Positions 27,677-36,666 of a stretch of 64,000 bases of DNA are shown one piece after another. The stretch is from positions 62,001 through 126,000 of the forward strand of contig CAZTOW010000003.1 of NCBI GenBank assembly GCA_964615375.1, in the 5' to 3' direction. The position numbers and the translations under genes are program-made. This DNA comes from CAZKWG01 sp964615375. GTDB taxonomy: Bacteria > Myxococcota_A > UBA796 > CAZKWG01. The notes beneath the pieces were generated by a model. It ran no database searches. It was not told where the DNA came from and was given only the letters and a program-made list of their open reading frames with translations. The stretch's first letter is position 1; each line of letters opens with the position of its first letter.

Positions 27677-28747
27677 TCAGGGCCCGTCGCTGCGCCCGTC
27701 GAGGCCCAGGTACCAGACGCCGGGGGCGGCGGGCGAGGCGGCGATGGCCTTGACCTCGAGGCCGGGCGTGGGGGTCTCGGCGCTGAGCGCGTCGTCGCGC
27801 GCGTCGTAGGTGTAGAAGCGCCCGCCGCCGGAGAAGGCCACCACGTTGGGCGCCGCGGGGTGGACCGCGAGCGGGGGCGAGCTGTCCAGGTTGACCTCGC
27901 CCCCGTCCTCCACGCCCAGGAACCAGGTGATCCCGCCGTCGTCCGAGCGCCAGATCATGCGCCGCGTGTCCTCCACGCGCAGGCCCTCCGCCCAGACGAC
28001 GTCCCGGTCACCGGGAGCGATGATCGCGGAGAACATGTTGACGGCCTCCTCGGTCTGGAAGCCGCGGGCCCGGTCCCAGCGCCCGCCCCCGTCGAAGCTG
28101 GCGAAGGCGCCGTCGCCGGTCAACGTGCAGACGACGTGGTCCAGGTCGTCGGGGTCGAAGGCGACGAAGGTCGTGTTGAGCTCGCGGCTCGGCGCCGCCT
28201 CGTGCAGCGTCCAGGTCTCCCCGCCGTCCGTGGAGTCGTAGAGGTCGCAGCTCGCGTTGCCGGCGCGCAGGTGCAGCGGATCGGCCGGGTCCGCGCCCAG
28301 GCCCACGAGCTCGGGGTCGGGGCTCGCCAGCTCCAGGACGGTCTCGCCCTCGATCCGGTAGATCGTCTCCAGCGTGGGCGACCAGGCGTAGACCAGCGTG
28401 TCCGCGGCCAGCAGGTGGCGGTTCTGGCCGTCGGGCAGGGCCAGCGCGCTCCAGGTGCAGCCGCCGTCGTCTGAGCGCAGCAGCGTCCCGTCGTGGCTCG
28501 CCGCCAGCGCGCCCGGCTCGGAGAGCGTCACCACGCTCCAGGTGTGGGTGTCGTCGTCGGGGTCGGCCGCGCGGGCGGCGGTGGTCTCACCCTGATCAGA
28601 CGTCCAGGTGACTACCGTCGCGCCAGAGGCGTCGCAGGCGGGCTCCTCCCAGTCCGTCTCCCAGCTGCTCGCGCTGTCGCCCCAGGTGTCGGTGCTCTCC
28701 TGCTCGTCCTTGTCGCGCCGACAGCAGAGGAGCACCAGCAGCAGCAT
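27677..28747 (-). CDS. BNR/Asp-box propeller lipoprotein
   Basis: 356 residues. The first nine residues MLLLVLLCC make a very short lipoprotein signal (Cys8 or Cys9), followed by an acidic Asp/Thr/Ser linker. Asp-box motifs SDDGGCTW, STDGGETW and SDDGGITW mark a sialidase-like beta-propeller; no sialidase catalytic residues are evident, so it is probably a binding or structural propeller on the cell surface. It starts seven bases after the Omp85-like gene and is surely co-transcribed with it. Confidence 0.82.
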   Translation of the reverse strand: MLLLVLLCCRRDKDEQESTDTWGDSASSWETDWEEPACDASGATVVTWTSDQGETTAARAADPDDDTHTWSVVTLSEPGALAASHDGTLLRSDDGGCTWSALALPDGQNRHLLAADTLVYAWSPTLETIYRIEGETVLELASPDPELVGLGADPADPLHLRAGNASCDLYDSTDGGETWTLHEAAPSRELNTTFVAFDPDDLDHVVCTLTGDGAFASFDGGGRWDRARGFQTEEAVNMFSAIIAPGDRDVVWAEGLRVEDTRRMIWRSDDGGITWFLGVEDGGEVNLDSSPPLAVHPAAPNVVAFSGGGRFYTYDARDDALSAETPTPGLEVKAIAASPAAPGVWYLGLDGRSDGP

Positions 28748-28753
28748 CCGACC

Positions 28754-30037
28754 TCAGTAGGGGTGATCGAAGACCAGGAACAGGCCGAAGTTGTTCTCGG
28801 CGTAGGGCTCGCCGTTCTCGTCCACGTACTCATCTCTACCAAAGCCCAGATCCAGGCGAACGACAAGATCTTCGTTGAAGATGATGCGGTTGCCGAGGCC
28901 GTAGGCGTAGTGGAGGTGCAGCGGCTCGTCGGGCTCCAGGCCCTCGCTCTCCGGGTCCCACAGCCAGACGCGGCCCACGTCGAAGTAGGGGCCGGTCATG
29001 AGGTCCAGCGTGGCGGAGCCGATGGGGATGCTGGCGTAGTGCCAGCGCAGCTCGGGCGTCCAGAACACGGCGCCGTCCCCGGAGAAGCGCCCATAGGAGA
29101 AGCCGCGCATCAGGACGCTGGTGCCGATGCTGAGGTCCTCGGAGCCGCCGATGGTCTGGCTCATGAAGAAGGGCTCCTCGCCGAACTTCAGGTCCACGAT
29201 CTCGCGGCTGGCCAGCACGATGCGGTCACGCTTGCCGAAGCCCACCCAGCGCTTGTCGGTCAGGTTCACGGCGACGACGCGCTGCGAGGGGTCGGAGAGG
29301 TTCACGCCAGCGCGCACGCTGGCCTCGGCGAAGGTCCCCGCCGTGGGGCTCGGCTCCTGGTTGCGCGTGTCGTACATCGCGCCGATCCCGAGCCGGGTGT
29401 AGAGCCCGCCCTCGGATCCCACCGGCTGCACGGTCTCCACCAGGCTGCCCGGGTACAGGTCCAGCGTGTAGCTGCGGAAGTAGTAGTTCACGAAGGCCGA
29501 CCACGGACCCTTGATCTCGCGGCGCAGGTTCGTGATGATCTTCACGCTGGCCTTCTGGCCGTAGTTGTAGAAGCAGGGCACGACGCCCTGAGGGCCGGGC
29601 TCGGCCGAGCCCGCCTCATCGGGGTTGCAGCCCTCGTCGATGGGGATGCGCAGCCCGTCGTTGCCCGTCCCGTACCAGCTCGCCGTGGGCCAGCCCGTGA
29701 TCCCCGCCTGGAGGTCCCAGCAGAAGCGGCTGCCCAGGAGGCCGGGGAAGTCCATCTTCACGAAGTGGTCGTAGTAGCTGCCCGTCGTGAAGTAGAGCTG
29801 CGCCGCGATCTTCGCCCGGTAGGGGTCGCCGCCCAGGTCGCCCTTGCCGTTGTTGACGATGTTGCCGTAGGCGCCGTAGCCGATGCCGTAGGTGCTGGAG
29901 ACGTTGGCGATGGGCAGCGCGGCCCAGCGCCACTGCTTCTCGGGCTTCGCCTCCTCCGCGGGCTTCGCCTCTTCGGCGGGAGGGGGCGCGTCCTCGGCGA
30001 GGGCGAGCGAGAGCGAGAGCAGGGTGAGGTGGAGCAT
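28754..30037 (-). CDS. Omp85/BamA-like outer membrane beta-barrel
   Basis: 427 residues. A signal peptide (MLHLTLLSLSLALA) is followed by a Glu/Pro/Ala-rich segment containing two EEAKPA repeats, then a barrel of alternating strands. GLYTRLGIGAMYDTRNQEPS and LMRGFSYGRFSGDGAV match the bacterial surface antigen (Omp85) barrel, the second being the RGF/GRF lid-lock-type motif. No POTRA domains precede it, so this is a short, barrel-only member. It ends in an aromatic residue (FDHPY), as outer-membrane proteins do. A BNR lipoprotein is encoded next. Confidence 0.82.
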   Translation of the reverse strand: MLHLTLLSLSLALAEDAPPPAEEAKPAEEAKPEKQWRWAALPIANVSSTYGIGYGAYGNIVNNGKGDLGGDPYRAKIAAQLYFTTGSYYDHFVKMDFPGLLGSRFCWDLQAGITGWPTASWYGTGNDGLRIPIDEGCNPDEAGSAEPGPQGVVPCFYNYGQKASVKIITNLRREIKGPWSAFVNYYFRSYTLDLYPGSLVETVQPVGSEGGLYTRLGIGAMYDTRNQEPSPTAGTFAEASVRAGVNLSDPSQRVVAVNLTDKRWVGFGKRDRIVLASREIVDLKFGEEPFFMSQTIGGSEDLSIGTSVLMRGFSYGRFSGDGAVFWTPELRWHYASIPIGSATLDLMTGPYFDVGRVWLWDPESEGLEPDEPLHLHYAYGLGNRIIFNEDLVVRLDLGFGRDEYVDENGEPYAENNFGLFLVFDHPY

Positions 30038-30073
30038 GCCGGGCCTCGGGAGCGGAGGTGAATACTAAATGAG

Positions 30074-31345
30074 CTAGTGAACGCCCTTCTTGGGGCGCAG
30101 CGACCGACCCTCGCTGACGTGCTCGTTCCAGGTCGCGGGGCTGTAGCCGTTGTCCACCGGCACCATCTCGATGCACTCGGGCACCGGGCAGACGATCTGG
30201 CAGAGGTTGCAGCCCACGCACTCCGACTCGTCCACGAAGGGCACCAGCCCCCCGCTCGGGTTGGGGTGGATGCACTGGTGGGCGCCGTCCATGCAGGCCA
30301 CCTGGCAGCGGTTGCAGCCGATGCACTTCGTCGGATCGATGCGGGCCACGGTCTCGTAGTTGAGGTCGAGGTCGCCCCACTCCGAGAAGCTGGGGATGGC
30401 CCGGCCGATCATCGGGTCGAGCGTCTCGAAGCCGTGGGTGCGCATGTACTCGGTGAGCCCCTCGATCATGTCTTCGACGATGCGGTAGCCGTAGAGCATG
30501 ACCGCCGTGCAGACCTGCACCGAGCTCGCGCCCAGCAGCAGGAACTCCACGGCGTCGCGCCAGTCGGAGATGCCGCCGATGCCGGAGATGGGGACGCGGA
30601 ACTCAGGATCGCGGGCCAGGGCCGCCGTCATGTGCAGCGCGATGGGCTTGACCGCCGGGCCGCAGTAGCCGCCGTTGGTGCTGAGCCCGCCCACGCGCGG
30701 CTCGAGCACGTAGCGGTCGATGTCCACGCCGATGATGCTCTTGATCGTGTTGATCAGGCTCACCCCGTGGGCCCCGCCGCGCTGGGCGGCGAGCCCGTGG
30801 GGCACGATGTCGTCCACGTTGGGCGTGAGCTTGACCAGCACCGGCACCGTGCTGAACTCGCAGGCCCAGGAGGTGATGATCTCGTTGGCCTTCGGGTCCT
30901 GGCCCACCGCCGAGCCCATGCCGCGCTCGCACATGCCGTGGGGGCAGCCGAAGTTGAGCTCGAGCCCGTCGGCGCCCGCGTCGATGGAGCGGGCGATGAT
31001 CTCCCGCCACTCTTCGCGCGTCTCCACCATCAGGCTCACGATCACCGCGTGGTTGGGGTAGCGGCGCTTGACCTCGGCGATCTCGCGGAAGTTGGTCTCC
31101 AGCGGCCGGTCGGTGATGAGCTCGATGTTGTTGAAGCCGATGGGGGCCACGCCGCGGTGCCGCACGCCGCCGAAGCGGCTGGACACGTTCTGGATGGGCT
31201 GACCGAGCGTCTTCCAGACCGCGCCGCCCCAGCCGGCGTCGAAGGCGCGCATGATCTGCTCGCCCGAGTTGGTGGGCGGGGCCGAGGCCAGCCAGAAGGG
31301 GTTGGGCGAGCGGATGCCCGCGCAGTTCGTCGAGAGATCAGGCAC
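30074..31345 (-). CDS. preA: NAD-dependent dihydropyrimidine dehydrogenase PreA
   Basis: About 423 residues. The FMN-binding dihydroorotate-dehydrogenase-like barrel shows NPFWLASAPPTNSGEQIMRA, ELNFGCPHGMCERGMGSAVG with the catalytic cysteine, and GIGGISDWRDAVEFLLLGAS. Two ferredoxin motifs follow, CIGCNRCQVACMDG and CVGCNLCQIVCPVPEC. PreA with PreT reduces or oxidises uracil and thymine with NAD(H). The GTG at 31345 is chosen because AAGGAGG lies six bases upstream; it overlaps the preT stop. The end carries two TAG stops in a short A/T-rich patch. Confidence 0.93.
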   Translation of the reverse strand: MPDLSTNCAGIRSPNPFWLASAPPTNSGEQIMRAFDAGWGGAVWKTLGQPIQNVSSRFGGVRHRGVAPIGFNNIELITDRPLETNFREIAEVKRRYPNHAVIVSLMVETREEWREIIARSIDAGADGLELNFGCPHGMCERGMGSAVGQDPKANEIITSWACEFSTVPVLVKLTPNVDDIVPHGLAAQRGGAHGVSLINTIKSIIGVDIDRYVLEPRVGGLSTNGGYCGPAVKPIALHMTAALARDPEFRVPISGIGGISDWRDAVEFLLLGASSVQVCTAVMLYGYRIVEDMIEGLTEYMRTHGFETLDPMIGRAIPSFSEWGDLDLNYETVARIDPTKCIGCNRCQVACMDGAHQCIHPNPSGGLVPFVDESECVGCNLCQIVCPVPECIEMVPVDNGYSPATWNEHVSEGRSLRPKKGVH

Positions 31346-32678
31346 CAGCAACCTCCTTCTTCTCCTTCAGCCAGGCGTCGATGGCCCTCGCGGCGCGCTT
31401 GCCCTCCGCCGCGGCGTTGACCACCTCCTTGCCGCCGTTGGCGCAGTCGCCGCCGGCCCACAGCCCGGGGCGCCCGGTGAAGCCGTCCGCGTCCACGACC
31501 ACCCGCCCGCCGTCCACGGTCACGCCCGCGAGCCCGGCCACCAGCGCGCCGAGCCGGCTCTGCCCGATGGCCAGCAGCGCCACCTCCGCCGGGATCACGA
31601 ACTCAGAGCCCGCCACCGGCTGGCCGTCCACGTGCAGGTAGGTGGCGCGCACGCCCTCCAGCCGGAAGTCGCCCTCGAAGGCCACGGGCAGGGCTCCCCA
31701 GATGGCGCGGGCCCCCTCCTTCTTCGCCGCGCTCCACTCGTGGGCGTAGCCGGACATGCTCGTCTCGTCGCGCCGATAGAGCATCGTGACGCTCTGGACG
31801 CCGAGGCCCAGCAGCTCGCGCACGCAGTCGATGGCCGTGTTCCCGCCGCCCACCACCACGGCGTGGTGGACGTGACGCAGGTCGACCTTGCCCAGCTTCA
31901 TGCGCTCGATGAAGTGGACGGCGCCCTCCACGCCGCTCAGCTGCGCGCCCGGCACGCTCAGCAGCCGGTCCGCCCCCAGGCCCACGCCCAGGAAGAGGGC
32001 GTCGTGCCGGCGCTCCAGCTCCTCCCAGGGGAGGTGGGCGCCGACCTCCACCCCCAGCTGCACCTCGATCCCGCCGATGGAGAGGATCCAGTCCACCTCG
32101 TCGGCTGCGCGGTCGGCGCGCATCTTGTAGGGCGCCACGCCCGTCAGGTTGAGCCCGCCCAGCCGCTCGGCGCGCTCGTAGATCGTCACCCCGTGGCCCA
32201 TGCGGCGCAGCTCGTGGGCCGCGGCCAGGCTGGCCGGTCCGCCGCCCACGAGGCCGATGGAGCGTCCGCTGTCCGGGCCCGCCTCGAAGTAGCTGTAGCC
32301 CGCCGCGATGGCCGCCTCCGTCGCGTGGCGCTGCAGGCGCCCGATCGCGATGGGCGGCTGACCGGTCGCGTTGTACACGCAGTCGCCCTCGCAGAGCTCC
32401 TCCACCGGGCAGACCCGGGCGCAGCTCGCGCCCAGGATGTTGGACGCGAAGATGGTCCCCGCCGATCCACGCAGGTTCCCCGTCGAGATCTTGCGGATGA
32501 ACTGCGGGATGTCGATGCTCGTGGGGCAGGCGCGTATACAGGGCGCGTCGGCGCAGAACAGGCAGCGGTTGGCCTCAGCGATCGCGGCAGCCGGGCTCAG
32601 CGCGGGCTTGTAGTCGCTGAACGCGGACTCGGCGCGCTCGACGGGGAGCGGGGGAGCGTGCAGGGCGTCTCGGGCCAT
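31338..32678 (-). CDS. preT: dihydropyrimidine dehydrogenase subunit PreT
   Basis: 446 residues from the ATG at 32678, which has GGAAGGA upstream; a much longer frame reaching 33863 is an artefact. N-terminal Fe-S motifs CLFCADAPCIRACPTSIDIP and CARVCPVEELCEGDC are followed by the FAD motif GLVGGGPASLAAAHELRRMG, the NAD(P) motif VVVGGGNTAIDCV and LWAGGDCANGGKEVVNAAAE. It is the flavin/NAD-binding partner of PreA and overlaps it, forming a two-gene operon divergent from the membrane/HEAT-like genes. Confidence 0.93.
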   Translation of the reverse strand: MARDALHAPPLPVERAESAFSDYKPALSPAAAIAEANRCLFCADAPCIRACPTSIDIPQFIRKISTGNLRGSAGTIFASNILGASCARVCPVEELCEGDCVYNATGQPPIAIGRLQRHATEAAIAAGYSYFEAGPDSGRSIGLVGGGPASLAAAHELRRMGHGVTIYERAERLGGLNLTGVAPYKMRADRAADEVDWILSIGGIEVQLGVEVGAHLPWEELERRHDALFLGVGLGADRLLSVPGAQLSGVEGAVHFIERMKLGKVDLRHVHHAVVVGGGNTAIDCVRELLGLGVQSVTMLYRRDETSMSGYAHEWSAAKKEGARAIWGALPVAFEGDFRLEGVRATYLHVDGQPVAGSEFVIPAEVALLAIGQSRLGALVAGLAGVTVDGGRVVVDADGFTGRPGLWAGGDCANGGKEVVNAAAEGKRAARAIDAWLKEKKEVAGA

Positions 32679-32812
32679 CGTCCTTCCAGGGCGGGAGATG
32701 GGCGAGGATAGAACAGGCTCGCGCGCAAGTCCAGGGGGCGCGGCGCCTTGAGCCGCGACGGGTACGGTCGAGCACGCTGGCAGGGCCGGACGGACGTGAA
32801 TACGCGGAGACC

Positions 32813-33658
32813 ATGGCGGACGCGCTGCTGGCTCTCGCTGGAATTCTCGGCGTGTTCCTGCTGGTGGCCCGGGGGCTCGCCAGGACGAGCGACGTCCGGG
32901 TTGCCGCCATCCAGAGGCCGGCGCTGGCTCTGTTGGAGCCTGCGGCGCGCGCCGAGCTCCTCCGGGGGATGAGTGATGATCTCGTCGCCTCCCTGAGCCT
33001 GGCACATGGCAAGCTGGCGATCGTGCTTCGCGCGGGTCGCACAGGTCCGGTGGCGATCGCGCGCGGCGTTCAGCGCGCCCTCGAGATCGGGGCGCTCCTG
33101 AGAACCCCTCCGGCCCTCTGGGAGACCCTGCTGGTGGCGCAGCCTCACGGGGCCGCCCAGACCGCCGGCGCGCATCTGCTCGGTCGGGTCTGCCAGGCGG
33201 GCGACGCGGAGGCGGAGACGGCGCTGATCGCGCTCGCCGAGGACAGGAGCCCCGAGCTGCAGAAGCAGGTGAGCTACGGCCTCGGCGTCGTCGGGACGCT
33301 CGCGGCGGTCGCGGCGCTGTTGAAGATGAAGGAGCAGATGTCCTGGCAGAGCTCTGGCGCGGAGATCGTGGACGCAGCCCTGCGGGTGGTGCGATCCCGG
33401 CTGGCGGGGGCGGAGGCCGGCGCCATCCAGCTCGCCGAGGAGCAGGCCGAGGAGGGCGCGATCCGCATCTCCACCCAGGGTGGAGAGCTCGCGCTCGCGG
33501 ACGAGGCCCCGCCCCGCCCTCGCCCGGTCCCGCAGCGGCAGGGCCGAGCCTCTGGCGCGCTGGAGCGCGTGGCCTCAGGTTCGGCGCAGGCCCGGAGCGA
33601 AGGCCGCGCGCACCTGCTCTGTTCCGAAGCGTGGCAGAGCGCGCACAGAGCGCTCTGA
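32813..33658 (+). CDS. short membrane/HEAT-like paralogue with lost stop
   Basis: 281 residues. It begins with a membrane helix (LLALAGILGVFLLVARGLA) and has helical repeats (YGLGVVGTLAAVAALLKMKE) like the two larger paralogues that follow, but lacks their middle domain. Its tail AEAGAIQLAEEQAEEGAIRI is shared with the next gene. At 33545 the paralogue's TGA stop is CGA, so translation continues 37 residues into what was spacer DNA. It is a degenerate, possibly still expressed, family member. Function is unknown. Confidence 0.6.
   Translation: MADALLALAGILGVFLLVARGLARTSDVRVAAIQRPALALLEPAARAELLRGMSDDLVASLSLAHGKLAIVLRAGRTGPVAIARGVQRALEIGALLRTPPALWETLLVAQPHGAAQTAGAHLLGRVCQAGDAEAETALIALAEDRSPELQKQVSYGLGVVGTLAAVAALLKMKEQMSWQSSGAEIVDAALRVVRSRLAGAEAGAIQLAEEQAEEGAIRISTQGGELALADEAPPRPRPVPQRQGRASGALERVASGSAQARSEGRAHLLCSEAWQSAHRAL
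33413..33598 (+). repeat. 186-bp direct repeat, copy 1
   Basis: From GAGGCCGGCGCCATCCAGC to CCCGGAGC this segment matches 35053-35238 at the same length with about eight mismatches counted by eye. It covers the C-terminal coding tail of the first paralogue and the former spacer; the stop present in copy 2 is CGA here. Confidence 0.85.
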
Positions 33659-33729
33659 GCGCGGTGCGGACGCGCCTGGGCCAGGCCGCCCGCTTGCCAT
33701 GAGGTGTCGCGAAGGCTAGAGGCTCTCGT

Positions 33730-35187
33730 ATGGAGCTGAAGGCGTTCCTTCTGGCGTCCGCCGCCTTGGGTGGTCTCGCGGTCATCACCGCGCTGGGGTA
33801 CGCGCTGGGCGCGATGATCAGCAGGAGGACCCGGTCGAACCTCCTGTGGGTCCTCGTGTTCATCGTACCTCTGGCGCTTCTGGTCCTTGGGCCCGCCGGG
33901 ATCGTGTTTGCCGCCCTTCCCAGACCCTTTCCGCCCTATGCGCCCCTCCTCCTCCTGCTGTCGATAGGCGGGACGACGGGTTGGTACGCCCTGGCTGTGG
34001 TGGTTGGGTTGTTACGCGAGATTCGCCAGGATCGCTCCTGGTGCCGTCAGATCGCGACCGCGTTGAGCGTTGATCCCAGCTGCAGGCTCAACCCCTGGGA
34101 GGAGGGCGGCCACCTGAAGGGGGTGGATTTCTCGCTGGAGGGGAAGCCAGGGAACACCGTGCTCACGCTCCGGGAGCTGCGGGTCCCGCTGACGGTGAGC
34201 TGGACCAGGAGCCGCCCACCGGCCGGTGTTGCGCAGATTGGCGGCCCCGAAGCGGCTGTCGGGTCCGACCGATCGGAGTCGGACGAGCTGCTCTTTGTCC
34301 CCGCCCGGCAGCGTGAGACCCTGCGCTCGTTCGTCCTGGACCCGAGCGTACTCGCCGTGTCGGCGAGAGAGGGGGCCCTGCAGCTGACGCTCACCGGCTC
34401 CGAGCCTGACGCCATCGCCCGGCGGGTGCTTCAGGCGGTCGAGCAGCTGGGCCCGCTGTTCCGCCCCATCGATGAACGATCTCAGCTGCTGACGGTCTTC
34501 GCGGAGGATCCCTCTCCGGCGTTGCGCCTGGTCGCGTTGCATCAGCTCGTCCAACAGCGCGAGCCCACGCTCTCCACGCTGCTGGATCAGGCGGCCGGCT
34601 CGGAGCTGCCCGAGCTGCGCGCCTACGTGGCTCTCCATCGACTGGACGCCTCCGCCCTGGCGGCTGCAGCGGGGGAAGGCGGGCTCGCCCTGCCAGAGGT
34701 CCTGGCCGGGACAGAGGTATATCCTGGACTGGCCTATCCACGGGAGGAGCTGCCGGCCCGCCGGGAGATCGGGCTCATCCTGCTGTCCGCGGAGCTTCCC
34801 GCAGCGCGAGCCCTGGGGGCCAGGTTCCTGGAGAGCGTGGGTCGGCCGGACGATCAGGAGGCTGAGCGCGCGCTGCTCGTGGCCCTGGAGGGGGCGAGCG
34901 TCGAGGTGGCGGGGGCGGTCCTGGGCGCGCTGGGGTCGGTGGGGAGCCACGCCGCGGTCCCCGCGCTCGTCCGGGGCCTGTCCATGAAGGGACACCTCAG
35001 GACGCGCGCCCTGAGCGCTCTGCGCGCGGTGCAGGCGCGGCTCACGGGGGTCGAGGCCGGCGCCATCCAGCTCGTCGAGGAGCAGGCCGAGGAGGGCGCG
35101 ATCCGCATCTCCACCCAGGGTGGAGAGGTCGCGCTCGTGGACGAGGCCCCGCCCCGCCCTCGCCCGGTCCCGCAGCGGCAGGGCTGA
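33730..35187 (+). CDS. membrane protein with HEAT-like C-terminal repeats
   Basis: 485 residues. Three N-terminal membrane helices (about 6-28, 37-62 and 72-96) precede a soluble domain with the block WCRQIATALSVDPSCRLNPW and VDFSLEGKPGNTVLTLRELR. The C-terminal half is helical with HEAT-like units, for example VLGALGSVGSHAAVPALVRG, and ends in a GAIQLVEEQAEEGAIRISTQ tail shared with its neighbours. Probably an inner-membrane-anchored scaffold. Second of three tandem paralogues. Confidence 0.72.
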   Translation: MELKAFLLASAALGGLAVITALGYALGAMISRRTRSNLLWVLVFIVPLALLVLGPAGIVFAALPRPFPPYAPLLLLLSIGGTTGWYALAVVVGLLREIRQDRSWCRQIATALSVDPSCRLNPWEEGGHLKGVDFSLEGKPGNTVLTLRELRVPLTVSWTRSRPPAGVAQIGGPEAAVGSDRSESDELLFVPARQRETLRSFVLDPSVLAVSAREGALQLTLTGSEPDAIARRVLQAVEQLGPLFRPIDERSQLLTVFAEDPSPALRLVALHQLVQQREPTLSTLLDQAAGSELPELRAYVALHRLDASALAAAAGEGGLALPEVLAGTEVYPGLAYPREELPARREIGLILLSAELPAARALGARFLESVGRPDDQEAERALLVALEGASVEVAGAVLGALGSVGSHAAVPALVRGLSMKGHLRTRALSALRAVQARLTGVEAGAIQLVEEQAEEGAIRISTQGGEVALVDEAPPRPRPVPQRQG

Positions 35188-35238
35188 GCCTCTGGCGCGC
35201 TGGGGCGCGTGGGCTTAGGTTCGGCGCACGCCCGGAGC
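35053..35238 (+). repeat. 186-bp direct repeat, copy 2
   Basis: The second copy of the segment at 33413-33598. It spans the 3' end of the 485-residue paralogue, its TGA at 35185-35187 and the spacer up to the ribosome site of the third paralogue. Near-identity inside otherwise diverged paralogues points to recent gene conversion or duplication. Confidence 0.85.
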
Positions 35239-35244
35239 GTTGGA

Positions 35245-36666
35245 ATGTCTGTAGCGCTCATCGCTCCCTTCCTGTTCGCCCTCCTGTTCGGCGCATGGAC
35301 GGGCTGGACCCGGGGTGGCGTCTCCACGCGGAGGAGGAAGGTCGGCGAGATCGTCACGTTCCTGGTCTTCATGGCCGCCTGGTGGGTCTGGATGGAGGGG
35401 CGCTCCTACGGCCCCGAGATTCGCCTCGAGACCTGGCTGGCCTTGGCGGCGCTGCCCCTCCTGAGCCAGCTCTCGGAGAGTGGGAGCCGCCGGGTCCGCC
35501 ACCGCCGAGACCGCGTCTGGTGCCGGAAGGTGGCGGGCGCGCTCGCGCTCGACGCGCCGGAGGGCGAGGGAGACCGGCCTCCGGGCGGCAAGATCGACGG
35601 GATCAGCGTCTCGCTGGAGGGCACGCCGGGCAAGACCCTGCTCACCCTCCACGAGCTCTACGCGCCCGTGGTCCTCACCTTGAACCAGCATGCCCCGGAG
35701 CGGATCCTCTCCGAGGCGGCCACCTTCGAGAGCCTCTACCAGGTGGGAGGCACGGAGCTGGAGCGGCTGGTGGTCTTCGACGCGGCGGCGCGGCGCGCGC
35801 TCGTGACGCTGGCGGGGGACCTGCGCGTCCGCGGGCTCACCGTCCGCGAGGGCGCGCTGCAGGTGGAGCTGGGAGGCGAGGATCCCGAGGAGATCGCCGC
35901 GCTGACCCGCGAGGTGGTCCAGGCGCTCGGCTTCCTGTTCCGCCCGGTGGACGAGGTCGCGCGGCTGCTGCAGATCCTGGAGGAGGAGACCTCGACCTCG
36001 GCGCGGATCCTGGCCCTGCGCCAGATCGTGGAGCGGGGAGCGCCACGGAAGACGATCCAGCGGGCCTTCCGCGTCGCGGGCGCGTCGAAGGATCCGGCGC
36101 TGCGCGCGCTGGCGGCCTTCTGGCACCTGGACGCCGCCGCCCTGGAGGCCGCGGATCGGGATGGGGGCCTGGAGAGCCCCGAGACGCTGGATCTCATGTC
36201 GAGGCTCAACTTCACGGAGTCGGACAGGGCCCAACGGCGCGCGATCGGGCTGCTCCTGGTCCGCTCCCGCGGCGAGGCCACCTGGGCCTTCGGCGCGGAG
36301 ATCCTGCAGAACGTCAGCGTCAAGGTCGACGAGGAGGTGGAGCGCGCGCTGCTCCCGCATGCCACCGCGACCAGTCGGCGCCTGCAGCGCGCCGTGGCCG
36401 AGGCTCTGGGCGTCGTGGGCTCGGCCGCCGCGGTGCCCGCGCTCAGCCAGCTCGCGGAGACGGGGAGCTCAGACGTGCGCGAGGCGGCGGTGCGCTCGCT
36501 CCGGGCGGTGCGCGCGCGGCTCACCGGGGTCGAGGCCGGCGCCATCCGGCTGGCGCAGGAGTCCCCCGAGCAGGGCGCGATCCGCGTGGCGGAGGAGCAG
36601 GAGGGGGCGATCCGCGTGGCCGCAGAGGCGCAGCGCCGCCCCGCGCCCCAGGCCCTCAAGGGTTGA
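35245..36666 (+). CDS. membrane protein with HEAT-like C-terminal repeats
   Basis: About 473 residues from the ATG at 35245 (GGAG eight bases upstream; GTG 35209 is possible). Membrane helices lie near residues 4-20, 34-50 and 58-70, then the same soluble block as in its neighbour (VWCRKVAGALALDAP, ISVSLEGTPGKTLLTLHELY). HEAT-like repeats follow (AVAEALGVVGSAAAVPALSQ). The tail contains GAIRLAQESPEQGAIRVAEE and EGAIRVAAEA, so the GAIR unit is itself repeated. Third tandem paralogue; no known family was recognised. Confidence 0.72.
   Translation: MSVALIAPFLFALLFGAWTGWTRGGVSTRRRKVGEIVTFLVFMAAWWVWMEGRSYGPEIRLETWLALAALPLLSQLSESGSRRVRHRRDRVWCRKVAGALALDAPEGEGDRPPGGKIDGISVSLEGTPGKTLLTLHELYAPVVLTLNQHAPERILSEAATFESLYQVGGTELERLVVFDAAARRALVTLAGDLRVRGLTVREGALQVELGGEDPEEIAALTREVVQALGFLFRPVDEVARLLQILEEETSTSARILALRQIVERGAPRKTIQRAFRVAGASKDPALRALAAFWHLDAAALEAADRDGGLESPETLDLMSRLNFTESDRAQRRAIGLLLVRSRGEATWAFGAEILQNVSVKVDEEVERALLPHATATSRRLQRAVAEALGVVGSAAAVPALSQLAETGSSDVREAAVRSLRAVRARLTGVEAGAIRLAQESPEQGAIRVAEEQEGAIRVAAEAQRRPAPQALKG

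Noticed and set aside
32679..33863. Long N-terminal extension of the preT frame
   Set aside because: It lacks family similarity, overlaps the divergent paralogue gene and a good ATG with ribosome site lies at 32678.
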